Shown piece after piece: positions 24,418 through 31,602 of a stretch of DNA of 64,000 nt. The number at the start of each line of letters is the position of its first letter. Within the stretch, counting starts at the first letter, position 1. The notes under the pieces were generated by a model, which made no database searches, was not told the DNA's origin, and saw only the letters and a list, made by a program, of their open reading frames with translations. A program made the translations under genes and the position numbers. This DNA is from Sphingobacterium paucimobilis HER1398 (GTDB taxonomy: Bacteria > Bacteroidota > Bacteroidia > Sphingobacteriales > Sphingobacteriaceae), in the NCBI RefSeq assembly GCF_000416985.1, contig NZ_ATDL01000021.1, positions 1-64,000 on the forward strand, read 5' to 3'.

Positions 24418-25053
24418 CTATCGCACCATCATTGATACGGGATCAGACCAATCGCCCGTACCGATCTTATTGCGGCCACGCACACGTACATAATAGCGGG
24501 TGCCGGGTACCAGCGGCGCTATAATCGTATTCATACTGGAAGCTGTCAGGTGCATCTCACCCCAGATAATCCGCTCTGAGGAGCTATCCATCTCGCCGAC
24601 CTGTATCTCATATTCATAGGCATTGTATATCCTATCAAAATCGACGCGCATTTGACCTGTCAGGCGACCATCCTTGAGTATGATCCTATCGGTGATGCCT
24701 GGTTCCTGCTGTGCAGTAGGCTGCTTATTAAACACAAGACCCGTACTGCTCAGTGCTACGGTATTGCCCTGAGCTTCTATATTGACCATATGGGCCAGAT
24801 GTGTAAGCATATTCAAGAGCTTTGACTTTGCCTCTTTTTTGAGTTCTTTCTCGTGCGAGGAGCCCCCATTGATGGCTATCTCATGCTTGATACGGTAGTC
24901 TTCAGCCGCAGCCAGGAGCTCTGCCGCCGAGGGTTTGATGTCCGTACTAAAATTGGTGTTGCCTTCCATGAATCCGGCAATCTTGCCTGCCAGGATAGCC
25001 AGCTCGCTATCCTTCACTCCTGTATAATCTGTTTTTACTTTGTCTCTTCTCAT
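24418..25053 (-). CDS. Fibronectin type III domain protein
   Basis: 211 residues, no signal peptide. Residues 1-110 are helical and charged (SELAILAGKIAGFMEG, AAELLAAAEDYRIKHEIAI). Residues about 120-211 form one Fn3 domain: RVDFDRIYNAYEYEIQVG, then WGEMHLTASSMNTIIAPLV, then PGTRYYVRVRGRNKIGTGDWSDP, matching the Y-x-V-R-V-R-A and G-x-G-x-W-S hallmarks. First gene of the four-gene minus-strand cassette. Fn3 modules on phage and secretion structures bind surfaces, which fits an adhesin or structural role. No secretion signal is visible. Confidence 0.85.
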   Translation of the reverse strand: MRRDKVKTDYTGVKDSELAILAGKIAGFMEGNTNFSTDIKPSAAELLAAAEDYRIKHEIAINGGSSHEKELKKEAKSKLLNMLTHLAHMVNIEAQGNTVALSSTGLVFNKQPTAQQEPGITDRIILKDGRLTGQMRVDFDRIYNAYEYEIQVGEMDSSSERIIWGEMHLTASSMNTIIAPLVPGTRYYVRVRGRNKIGTGDWSDPVSMMVR

Positions 25054-25423
25054 GATTTAATTCATTGTTATGTAGTTATTCCCGACTATGTCGGGACTTC
25101 GTTGCACTACGCAAGTGAACGAGTTATCCAGTTAAGAGGGTTATAACTCTTGGCTTTGTTACTCATCACTCTTGTCCCTGCCTGTGCCGAATTGTCGGCA
25201 ATTTTCGGGGTTTTCACCCTTTCCCATTACTCCAAGGGCGGCGCTCTGATCTGTTTTATTATTCCTTTCATACCCCGAAGTTGGGTTGAATATCAGCGGA
25301 GATCGATTTTTTGGACAAGATTGCACAAGATTATACAGCCATTGTACAAGCAGTATACAAGCGTTTGCAGAAACCTCTATTTTTGGCAGAAGGATCTCAA
25401 ATTTGGATGTCCTTTTGCGCTGG
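25054..25423. other. Intergenic leader region of the Fn3 cassette
   Basis: No gene supported. It contains CCCGActatgTCGGG (about 25082-25096), a small hairpin also seen inside the REP-like element at 53984-54031, and words of the dispersed TGATC/GTTATC repeat family. The cassette's promoter should lie here; no exact TAnnTTTG was found on the minus strand. Confidence 0.35.
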
Positions 25424-25855
25424 AAGATCCATCAAGTGGAGCAGTCTATTGACCCAATGATGCAGATGATCCATCAAGTGAAGCAGGTGATCCATCAAAT
25501 GTGCTGGGCGAACAATTAATTGAACGGGATGATTATTCGATAGGGATAGTTGATTAATCAAATGAGACGGATGATCAATCAAGCAAGGCAGAAGATGAAT
25601 CAAATAGACTAATCTATTCATCAAGTGGCACACACGATTGATCAGGTCAGACAGTCGATTGATCAAGTGCTCCAGCCGATGAATCAAATAGGACGGCCTA
25701 TTGTTCAAATGATCTCCGTGATGCATCAAGTTTATCTGGTGATTGATGGGATGGACCTTCCTATGGATCAAAAGCTACAGGTGTATCATCAAGTGGCCCG
25801 TATGATGAATCAAGTGATGCGTATGACTAATCACGAGGTACAGCTGAATGATCGT
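25424..25855. repeat. 21-bp degenerate tandem repeat encoding heptads (about 20 units)
   Basis: In one plus frame the whole stretch reads as seven-residue units of pattern x-(I/M)-(D/N/H)-Q-(V/M/I)-x-x: KIHQVEQ, MIHQVKQ, VIHQMCW, LINQMRR, MINQARQ, SIHQVAH, TIDQVRQ, SIDQVLQ, PMNQIGR, VMHQVYL, MMNQVMR and others. The 21-base register never slips, though stops interrupt it near 25517, 25550 and 25605. The minus strand is also open with heptads such as LIHRLEH, LINRLSD, LINRVCH, with one TAG at 25775-25777. Core word ATTGATCAAGTG. Either a relic coiled-coil gene or a minisatellite with a DNA-level role. Confidence 0.8.
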
Positions 25856-25963
25856 TGACGGTAAGTTATTTATAGGCAGAGACGGCTGATTGATCAAGTA
25901 AGATGACAGATGAAGCAGACGGAGCTTTCGATGTGTCATTTTTGCAGGTATTACCTGCATCCT

Positions 25964-26185
25964 TTATTCTGCTATCTGTTTTTTGAAGTGGAGTGTCCAT
26001 CGGAAGGCAAGGGCGATGAAAAATGATATTACCAAACTCCATGTAAAGGTGGATGGATTCATGATTGTGGTGTATAGGCTATAGATCCCCACAATCGACA
26101 TTAGTACAGAGCAGCTGATGTCGACTTTTGTGCTTAATCTGCTTTTGACGATATATAATGATTGGAGTACAAGGATTGCACTCAT
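25964..26185 (-). CDS. Small membrane protein, hypothetical
   Basis: 73 residues with two hydrophobic segments (VDISCSVLMSIVGIYSLYTTI and FTWSLVISFFIALAFRWTL), then a basic tail. ATG start. No family recognised. It stands alone, divergent from the polysaccharide locus promoter at 26265. Codon composition looks plausible, but the size makes chance possible. Confidence 0.45.
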   Translation of the reverse strand: MSAILVLQSLYIVKSRLSTKVDISCSVLMSIVGIYSLYTTIMNPSTFTWSLVISFFIALAFRWTLHFKKQIAE

Positions 26186-26264
26186 TGCGATGTAAACGAT
26201 TGCGACGAGTGTCTGTTTAGCAGATTTCGAGCTTATTCATATTTCTAATTTTTTGTCTTTTCTT

Positions 26265-26296
26265 TTTGCCTTTTAAATTTGTAACGAGTACTTTTG
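26265..26296 (+). promoter_or_regulatory. Bacteroidota promoter of the polysaccharide locus
   Basis: TTTG (26265-26268), 20 bases, TACTTTTG (26289-26296): a full match to TTTG-N19-21-TAnnTTTG. The expected start of transcription near 26303 lies 14 bases before the ATG at 26317. It is the only full promoter I see ahead of the long run of plus-strand polysaccharide genes. Confidence 0.75.
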
Positions 26297-26316
26297 TTGC
26301 TCAACACTATTAGCCA

Positions 26317-26832
26317 ATGTTGGATTCATTGATTACGTCTAAGACGAGGTTAAAACTATTGATTAAATTTTTTGTATCGGCGAGCAATCGCGGGTATCTG
26401 CGTGGTATTGCCGAAGAGTTTAACGAGTCGACCAATGCTATTCGTAAGGAGTTGAATCAGTTGACAGAAGCCGGGTACCTCATTCGAGAAGAAGGTGAGC
26501 AAAAGGTGTATTATCGAGCCAATTCAGCGCACGCTCTTTTTGGATCGCTGCAAGGATTGATCCATCACTTTTTGGGTATTGATCAGGTGATAGAACAGGT
26601 GTTGGAGCGGGCAGGTGATGTAGAGCAGGTTGTGCTGTTTGGGGATTATGCTGTCGGGGTCAATTCGGGACATATCGAGGTGCTGGTGACGGGAAAAGAT
26701 ATCGATTCGGCATATTTATTGCAGGCTGCAGGGAAGGCTGAGAAGTTGTTGAACAAGAGGGTGAGTCTGTATCTGGAAGCACCCGGTCAAATAAAAACAA
26801 AAATTATTCTGTATCAAAAAGATAGCTTATAA
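26317..26832 (+). CDS. wHTH regulator with degenerate nucleotidyltransferase domain, polysaccharide-locus type
   Basis: 171 residues. Residues 1-75 are an ArsR-like winged helix (LITSKTRLKLLIKFFVSAS, then GIAEEFNESTNAIRKELNQLTEAGYLI, wing VYYRAN). Residues 100-165 resemble a minimal nucleotidyltransferase fold (VVLFGDYAVGVNSGHIEVLVTG), where the catalytic GSxAxG...D-x-D pattern is degraded, so it likely only binds a nucleotide or sugar nucleotide. Proteins of this layout sit at the head of many Bacteroidota polysaccharide clusters. It overlaps nothing but is separated from the next gene by one base, so co-translation is expected. Confidence 0.8.
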   Translation: MLDSLITSKTRLKLLIKFFVSASNRGYLRGIAEEFNESTNAIRKELNQLTEAGYLIREEGEQKVYYRANSAHALFGSLQGLIHHFLGIDQVIEQVLERAGDVEQVVLFGDYAVGVNSGHIEVLVTGKDIDSAYLLQAAGKAEKLLNKRVSLYLEAPGQIKTKIILYQKDSL

Positions 26833-26833
26833 T

Positions 26834-27349
26834 ATGGACGCGAAATATAATGAAGTCCCGATGAACGAAGCGAATCGGGAAGACAAGACACATAGGAAAC
26901 AGGATTACAATCCGGGACCTCGAGTAGGTATCACCTTCTCGACCTTTGATTTGTTGCATGCAGGTCACATTATGATGTTGGCCGAAGCAAAGCGTCAGTG
27001 TGATTACTTGATCTGTGGATTACAGATGGATCCAACGTTGGACAGACCAGAGAAAAATGCGCCTACACAAACTGTTGTAGAGCGTTATATCCAGTTGCGG
27101 GGTTGTCAATATGTAGATGAGATCGTTCCCTATTCTACGGAACAGGATCTGGAAGATATCTTACGTTCGTTCAAATTGGATGTCCGTATTGTAGGAGATG
27201 AATATGAGAACAGAGATTTTACCGGCCGCCAATATTGCGAAGAGAAGGGGATTGAGCTGTATTTTAACAGCCGTGATCACCGTTTTTCGAGTTCTGGCTT
27301 GCGGAAGATCGTTGCGGATAAGGAGAATTTGAAGAACGGCAAGGGGTAA
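26834..27349 (+). CDS. TagD-like cytidylyltransferase family protein
   Basis: 171 residues. After a polar leader of about 30 residues, VGITFSTFDLLHAGHIMMLAEAK carries the HxGH motif of the nucleotidyltransferase superfamily, and RFSSSGLRKIV near the end corresponds to the second nucleotide-binding motif (normally RTxGISTT-like, here RFSSSG). Closest in layout to glycerol-3-phosphate cytidylyltransferase. No glycerol-phosphate transferase is in the locus, so the true product (CDP-glycerol or another CDP compound) is open. The changed second motif leaves catalysis uncertain. Confidence 0.8.
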   Translation: MDAKYNEVPMNEANREDKTHRKQDYNPGPRVGITFSTFDLLHAGHIMMLAEAKRQCDYLICGLQMDPTLDRPEKNAPTQTVVERYIQLRGCQYVDEIVPYSTEQDLEDILRSFKLDVRIVGDEYENRDFTGRQYCEEKGIELYFNSRDHRFSSSGLRKIVADKENLKNGKG

Positions 27350-27358
27350 TACCCCACT

Positions 27359-27398
27359 CGTCATTGCGAGCTCGGTTGTCGTCGAGGCGTGGCAATCT
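27359..27398. repeat. REP-like intergenic element (CGTCATTGCGAG...GGCAATCT)
   Basis: Begins CGTCATTGCGAG and ends GTGGCAATCT, the two half-sites of a repeat family that is widespread between bacterial genes. A second copy, in opposite orientation, lies at 53984-54031. Confidence 0.75.
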
Positions 27399-27528
27399 AT
27401 TATGATCTGTAGCATTTTCTCATGCCGCTGAAGCCTGAATTTATTTGAGGATTGAGGTCTAGCCGGATGGAGAAGAGAAGGTCAAAAGCATCTTTGCTGC
27501 TTGGTAAAAAGAATAGAAAATATAAAAA

Positions 27529-28578
27529 ATGAATAAAACCATATTGATCACAGGTGGAGCCGGTTTTATCGGTTCACATGTGGTGCGTGAATTCGTAAAT
27601 AAATATCCAGCGTATCGCATTGTTAATCTAGATGCCTTGACGTATGCAGGCAATTTGGAGAATCTGAAAGATATCGAAGATAAACCCAACTATACCTTTG
27701 TAAAAGCAGATATCACAGATGCCAAGCATATAATGGAGGTTTTTCAGGAATATCAACCCGACGGCGTGATACACTTGGCAGCAGAGTCGCATGTGGATCG
27801 CTCGATTACGGACCCTTCGGCATTTGTAATGACCAATGTGATCGGTACAGTCAATCTGTTGAATGCCGCTCGTGAAATCTGGAAGGATAACTATGAAGGC
27901 AAGCGCTTTCATCACGTATCTACAGATGAGGTGTATGGTACGTTAGGAGAGACGGGCTTATTCACCGAAGAAACGGCTTACGATCCCCATTCACCCTATT
28001 CGGCTTCTAAGGCCTCTTCAGATCATTTCGTACGTGCATACCAAGATACCTACGGATTGCCTGTAGTTCTGACGAACTGTTCTAACAACTATGGCCCCAA
28101 TCACTTTCCGGAAAAATTGATTCCGCTTTGTATCCATAATATTTTAAATACTAAGCCACTTCCCATCTATGGTGATGGCAAATTTACACGTGATTGGTTG
28201 TTCGTGATTGATCACGCCAAGGCGATTGATCTTGTATTCCATCAAGGAAAGAACGGACAATCCTATAATGTGGGCGGCTTTAACGAATGGCAGAATATCG
28301 ATTTGGTCAAAGAACTGTGTAAGCAGATGGATGAGAAATTAGGCAGACCAGCAGGTACAGCCGCAGAGCTTATCACCTTTGTGAAAGATAGGCCAGGACA
28401 CGATCTGCGCTATGCCATTGATGCAACGAAAATAAATCAAGAATTAGGCTATAAGCCATCTGTAACTTTCGAACAGGGATTGTCCATCACCATCGATTGG
28501 TTCCTTGCTAACCAAGAGTGGCTAGACAATGTCACCTCAGGAGAGTATCAGAGTTATTATGCTAAACAATACAATTAA
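27529..28578 (+). CDS. rfbB: dTDP-glucose 4,6-dehydratase
   Basis: 349 residues, the usual RmlB length. Rossmann motif ITGGAGFIGSH at the start, the catalytic region STDEVYGTLG (Asp-Glu pair), YSASKASSDHFV (YxxxK) and NCSNNYGPNHFPEKLIP. Converts dTDP-glucose to dTDP-4-keto-6-deoxyglucose, the second step to dTDP-L-rhamnose. The product could also feed the WxcM-like cupin at 55295. First of the rfbB-C-D-A set. Confidence 0.97.
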   Translation: MNKTILITGGAGFIGSHVVREFVNKYPAYRIVNLDALTYAGNLENLKDIEDKPNYTFVKADITDAKHIMEVFQEYQPDGVIHLAAESHVDRSITDPSAFVMTNVIGTVNLLNAAREIWKDNYEGKRFHHVSTDEVYGTLGETGLFTEETAYDPHSPYSASKASSDHFVRAYQDTYGLPVVLTNCSNNYGPNHFPEKLIPLCIHNILNTKPLPIYGDGKFTRDWLFVIDHAKAIDLVFHQGKNGQSYNVGGFNEWQNIDLVKELCKQMDEKLGRPAGTAAELITFVKDRPGHDLRYAIDATKINQELGYKPSVTFEQGLSITIDWFLANQEWLDNVTSGEYQSYYAKQYN

Positions 28579-28616
28579 TCTAGATCACTTGTTAACAAGA
28601 TAACTCGATAACTTTG

Positions 28617-29186
28617 ATGAAAATTACCCCTACAAAACTAAAAGACTGCTATATCCTAGAACCAACCAAATTCGGTGATAGCCGTGGCTATTTTATGGAA
28701 AGCTTTAACGAAAAGACTTTTAATGAATTGACTGGTATGAAAACACACTTTGTGCAGGACAACCAGTCCTATTCTACAAGAGGCGTACTTCGCGGTTTAC
28801 ATGCCCAGGGTGGTCAGCATGCTCAGGCCAAGCTAGTGCGTGTCTTGCAAGGCGAAGTGCTGGATGTAGCTGTAGATGTACGTCTAGGTTCATCGACTTT
28901 TGGAGAGTATGTGGCCGTGCGACTTTCCGCAGAAAACAACTTGCAATTATTCGTTCCACGTGGCTTCCTTCATGGGTTTGTGGTATTAAGCGAAACAGCA
29001 ACCTTCTTTTATAAATGCGATAATTTCTACAATAAAGAATCGGAGTGTGGCATAAACCCACTGGACCCCGTTCTAAACATAGATTGGCAAATCCCCGTTG
29101 AGGAAATGCTGTTATCAGATAAAGACAAAGAAGCGCAATCATTCGCCGAGTTTAAAGTAAGTCAGTTAGAGAGAGTGACGAAGTGA
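28617..29186 (+). CDS. rfbC: dTDP-4-dehydrorhamnose 3,5-epimerase
   Basis: 189 residues. The ATG at 28617 is preferred over a TTG just before it. RmlC cupin features: FGDSRGYFMESFNEKTF, FVQDNQSYSTRGVLRGLHAQ (catalytic His), LQGEVLDVAVDVRLGSSTFG and LFVPRGFLHGFVVLSE. Epimerises dTDP-4-keto-6-deoxyglucose at C3 and C5. One word differs from the usual: GLHAQGGQHAQAKLV carries a short His/Gln-rich variant of the common LHYQ-x-P-x-x-Q-x-KLV. It is separated from rfbB by repeat-family sequence. Confidence 0.95.
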   Translation: MKITPTKLKDCYILEPTKFGDSRGYFMESFNEKTFNELTGMKTHFVQDNQSYSTRGVLRGLHAQGGQHAQAKLVRVLQGEVLDVAVDVRLGSSTFGEYVAVRLSAENNLQLFVPRGFLHGFVVLSETATFFYKCDNFYNKESECGINPLDPVLNIDWQIPVEEMLLSDKDKEAQSFAEFKVSQLERVTK

Positions 29187-29286
29187 TGAGTTACAGAGTT
29201 ACGAAGAGAGATCAAAGCTTCTTGCTGTACAATTTATATAATGTCGCCTAATAAGCTTTTGAGGTTGCAGGAGTTTTACCTGCTTT

Positions 29287-29363
29287 ACGTTCAAAAGGTT
29301 TCAGCGACGAGTTTTTTCCACCCTTTTTTGCGGAAAAAAAGGGTGAGCCTGTCACGGCTTGAG
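29287..29363 (+). repeat. Intergenic element shared with 23407-23479
   Basis: ACGTTCAAAAGGTTTCAGCGACGA, shown here in part, then hairpin ACCCTTTTTT (29320-29329) with AAAAAAAGGGT (29334-29344), then GAGCCTGTCACGGC. The counterpart at 23407-23479 (minus) has the same flanks around a different hairpin of the same type. Lies in the 195-base spacer between rfbC and rfbD. Confidence 0.65.
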
Positions 29364-29381
29364 TGACATAAAGAGATTGAT

Positions 29382-30242
29382 ATGAAGATATTAATAACCG
29401 GCTCCAATGGCCAACTCGGTTCGGAGCTACAAGATATATTAAAAAGTCAGGCGGACAAGGAGTGTTACTTCTTGGACCGCAAGCAGCTCCCTTTGGATCA
29501 AACCCTGATCATTCAGGATATTTTAGGGATGTATCAACCGGATATTATTATCCATGCCGCAGCCTATACGGCGGTAGACAAGGCGGAATCAGAGCCGGTC
29601 TTAGCGGATATTGTAAATCATTTGGCGTCAGAGGAAATCGCACAATACTGTAGGTTGAATGGCGCAAAGCTAATTGCTATCTCCACCGATTACGTATTTG
29701 ATGGCAATTCGGACACGGCGCTAACCGAAGATGCGCCAGTAGACCCGATCAATACCTATGGCTTGACTAAGTTGAAAGGAGAGCAAGCTGTTTTAAAATG
29801 GCATCCTGAGAGTATTGTGATTCGCACTTCATGGGTCTATTCAACTTATGGTAATAACTTCGTTAAGACGATGATCCGCCTGATGACTGAAAGAGAGGAG
29901 ATATCCGTTATTGACGATCAGATAGGATCACCAACTTACGCCAAGGACTTGGCTCAGGCGATTGTAGATATTATTGAAGGTGAAGACTGGGTAGGAGGTG
30001 TATACCACTACTCGAATGAAGGCGAAATCTCCTGGTACGATTTTGCTGTAGCAATTAGAGAAATAAAAGGATTGGATTGTAGAATCAACCCTATCCCTAC
30101 GGCACAGTATCCAACCCCAGCAAAGCGTCCAAAGTATTCATTGTTAGATAAATCAAAGATAAAACGTACATTTAAGGTAGAAGTGCCGGATTGGAGGACA
30201 AGCTTGCAAGCTATGCTTGCAAAAGTAACCAGTAACGAGTAA
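29382..30242 (+). CDS. rfbD: dTDP-4-dehydrorhamnose reductase
   Basis: 286 residues. Typical RmlD: ILITGSNGQLGSEL at the start, IIIHAAAYTAVDKAE, STDYVFDG, the catalytic NTYGLTKLKGE (YxxxK) and IRTSWVYSTYGNNFVKTM. Reduces dTDP-4-keto-L-rhamnose to dTDP-L-rhamnose with NAD(P)H. Lies between rfbC and the small helical-bundle gene. Confidence 0.96.
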   Translation: MKILITGSNGQLGSELQDILKSQADKECYFLDRKQLPLDQTLIIQDILGMYQPDIIIHAAAYTAVDKAESEPVLADIVNHLASEEIAQYCRLNGAKLIAISTDYVFDGNSDTALTEDAPVDPINTYGLTKLKGEQAVLKWHPESIVIRTSWVYSTYGNNFVKTMIRLMTEREEISVIDDQIGSPTYAKDLAQAIVDIIEGEDWVGGVYHYSNEGEISWYDFAVAIREIKGLDCRINPIPTAQYPTPAKRPKYSLLDKSKIKRTFKVEVPDWRTSLQAMLAKVTSNE

Positions 30243-30262
30243 CAAAGTAAACCGATTAGAAT

Positions 30263-30613
30263 ATGAAGAGTCACAAAGATCTTATTGTTTATCAACGGGC
30301 GATGACCTATGTGAAGAGTGTATACGATTGTAGTTCGACCTTTCCAGATTCAGAGAAATTCGGACTAATGAATCAATTGAGACGGGCCGCAGTATCCATA
30401 CCATCAAATATTGCAGAGGGAGCTGCTCGGCAGACCAAGAAGGAATTTGTTCAATTTTTGTATATTGCTTTAGGATCATTATCAGAAGTAGAAACTCAGC
30501 TCGAATTGGCAAAATTACTAGGTTATTTAAAAGATAATATAATTCTTATTGATGAGAATAGTCAAATAAGACGTATGTTACTCAAGTTGATTGAAAGTTT
30601 AAGAAACGGCTAG
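30263..30613 (+). CDS. Four-helix bundle protein (S23/IVP family)
   Basis: 116 residues: KDLIVYQRAMTYVKSVYD, then LMNQLRRAAVSIPSNIAEGAAR and FVQFLYIALGSLSEVETQLELAKLLGYL, which is the standard signature of the four-helix bundle (23S rRNA intervening-sequence protein) family. Function unknown; members are found inside rRNA intervening sequences and as single genes in polysaccharide loci. It interrupts the rfb set between rfbD and rfbA. Confidence 0.93.
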   Translation: MKSHKDLIVYQRAMTYVKSVYDCSSTFPDSEKFGLMNQLRRAAVSIPSNIAEGAARQTKKEFVQFLYIALGSLSEVETQLELAKLLGYLKDNIILIDENSQIRRMLLKLIESLRNG

Positions 30614-30720
30614 CTGTTGTCACTTGTCACTCACTACTCGTCACTAAAGAATAAAACTATTAATAATGAATACGCGTAATTCGCATTAATCTGTGATAAC
30701 TCGCGACAATTAGCACTACG

Positions 30721-31581
30721 ATGAAAGGAATAATACTAGCCGGAGGTTCAGGAACAAGACTGCATCCATTGACATTAGCGGTGTCCAAGCAGTTGATGCC
30801 GGTCTACGATAAACCTATGATATACTACCCCTTGTCGACTTTGATGTTGGCGGGAATCAATGAAATACTGATTATCTCTACACCACAGGATCTGCCTAAT
30901 TTTGAAAAGTTATTGGGCGATGGTTCACAATTGGGCTGTAAGTTCTCGTACAAGGAGCAGCCAAGTCCTGATGGATTAGCACAGGCTTTTATTTTAGGAG
31001 AAGAGTTTATTGGTGACGATAAGGTGGCGCTGATTTTGGGAGACAATATCTTTTACAGCTCGGGGCTGTCCAAATTGTTGCAGGCATCTGCCGATCCGGA
31101 TGGAGGAGTCGTATTCGCTTATCCAGTACACGATCCTGAACGCTATGGTGTAGTCGAGTTTGATAAAGACAACAATGTCGTATCCATCGAAGAGAAGCCA
31201 GCAGAACCAAAATCAAATTATGCAGTACCTGGACTGTATTTCTATGATAATGATGTGGTAGAGATTGCCAAAAATATTAAGCCTTCGCAGCGCGGGGAGT
31301 TGGAAATTACGGATGTCAATAGAGAATATCTGAGAAGAGGAAAATTGAAAGTAGGAGTATTCGATCGGGGAACAGCTTGGCTGGATACCGGTACGATTCA
31401 GTCGTTGATGCAGGCAGGACAATTTGTACAGGTTATCGAGGAGCGTCAGGGCATGAAAATCGGGGCGATAGAAGAGGTTGCATATCGTATGGGCTGGATC
31501 AATAGAGAGCAATTAGCCCTAATCGCAGAGCCTTTGAAGAAATCAGGCTATGGGGAGTATTTATTGCGATTGCTTAAATAG
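30721..31581 (+). CDS. rfbA: Glucose-1-phosphate thymidylyltransferase
   Basis: 286 residues, standard length. GGSGTRLHPLTLAVSKQLMPVYDKPMIYYPLS is present in pieces at the N-terminus (nucleotide-binding GGxGTRL), then LGDNIFYSSG, EEKPAEPKSNYAVPGLYFYD and GTAWLDTGT. Forms dTDP-glucose, the first step to dTDP-L-rhamnose. It follows a 107-base spacer with repeat-family words. Completes the rfbB-C-D-A set. Confidence 0.97.
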   Translation: MKGIILAGGSGTRLHPLTLAVSKQLMPVYDKPMIYYPLSTLMLAGINEILIISTPQDLPNFEKLLGDGSQLGCKFSYKEQPSPDGLAQAFILGEEFIGDDKVALILGDNIFYSSGLSKLLQASADPDGGVVFAYPVHDPERYGVVEFDKDNNVVSIEEKPAEPKSNYAVPGLYFYDNDVVEIAKNIKPSQRGELEITDVNREYLRRGKLKVGVFDRGTAWLDTGTIQSLMQAGQFVQVIEERQGMKIGAIEEVAYRMGWINREQLALIAEPLKKSGYGEYLLRLLK

Positions 31582-31602
31582 AATTTAGCTACTTTTGTAA
31601 GA

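Noticed and set aside
25424..25855. CRISPR array
   Set aside because: Units are contiguous 21-base degenerate repeats without unique spacers, and no cas genes are present.
25397..25960. Leucine-rich minus-strand frame over the heptad repeat as a gene
   Set aside because: It carries a stop at 25775, has no good start or binding site, and its content follows from the 21-base repeat. Listed as a repeat instead.
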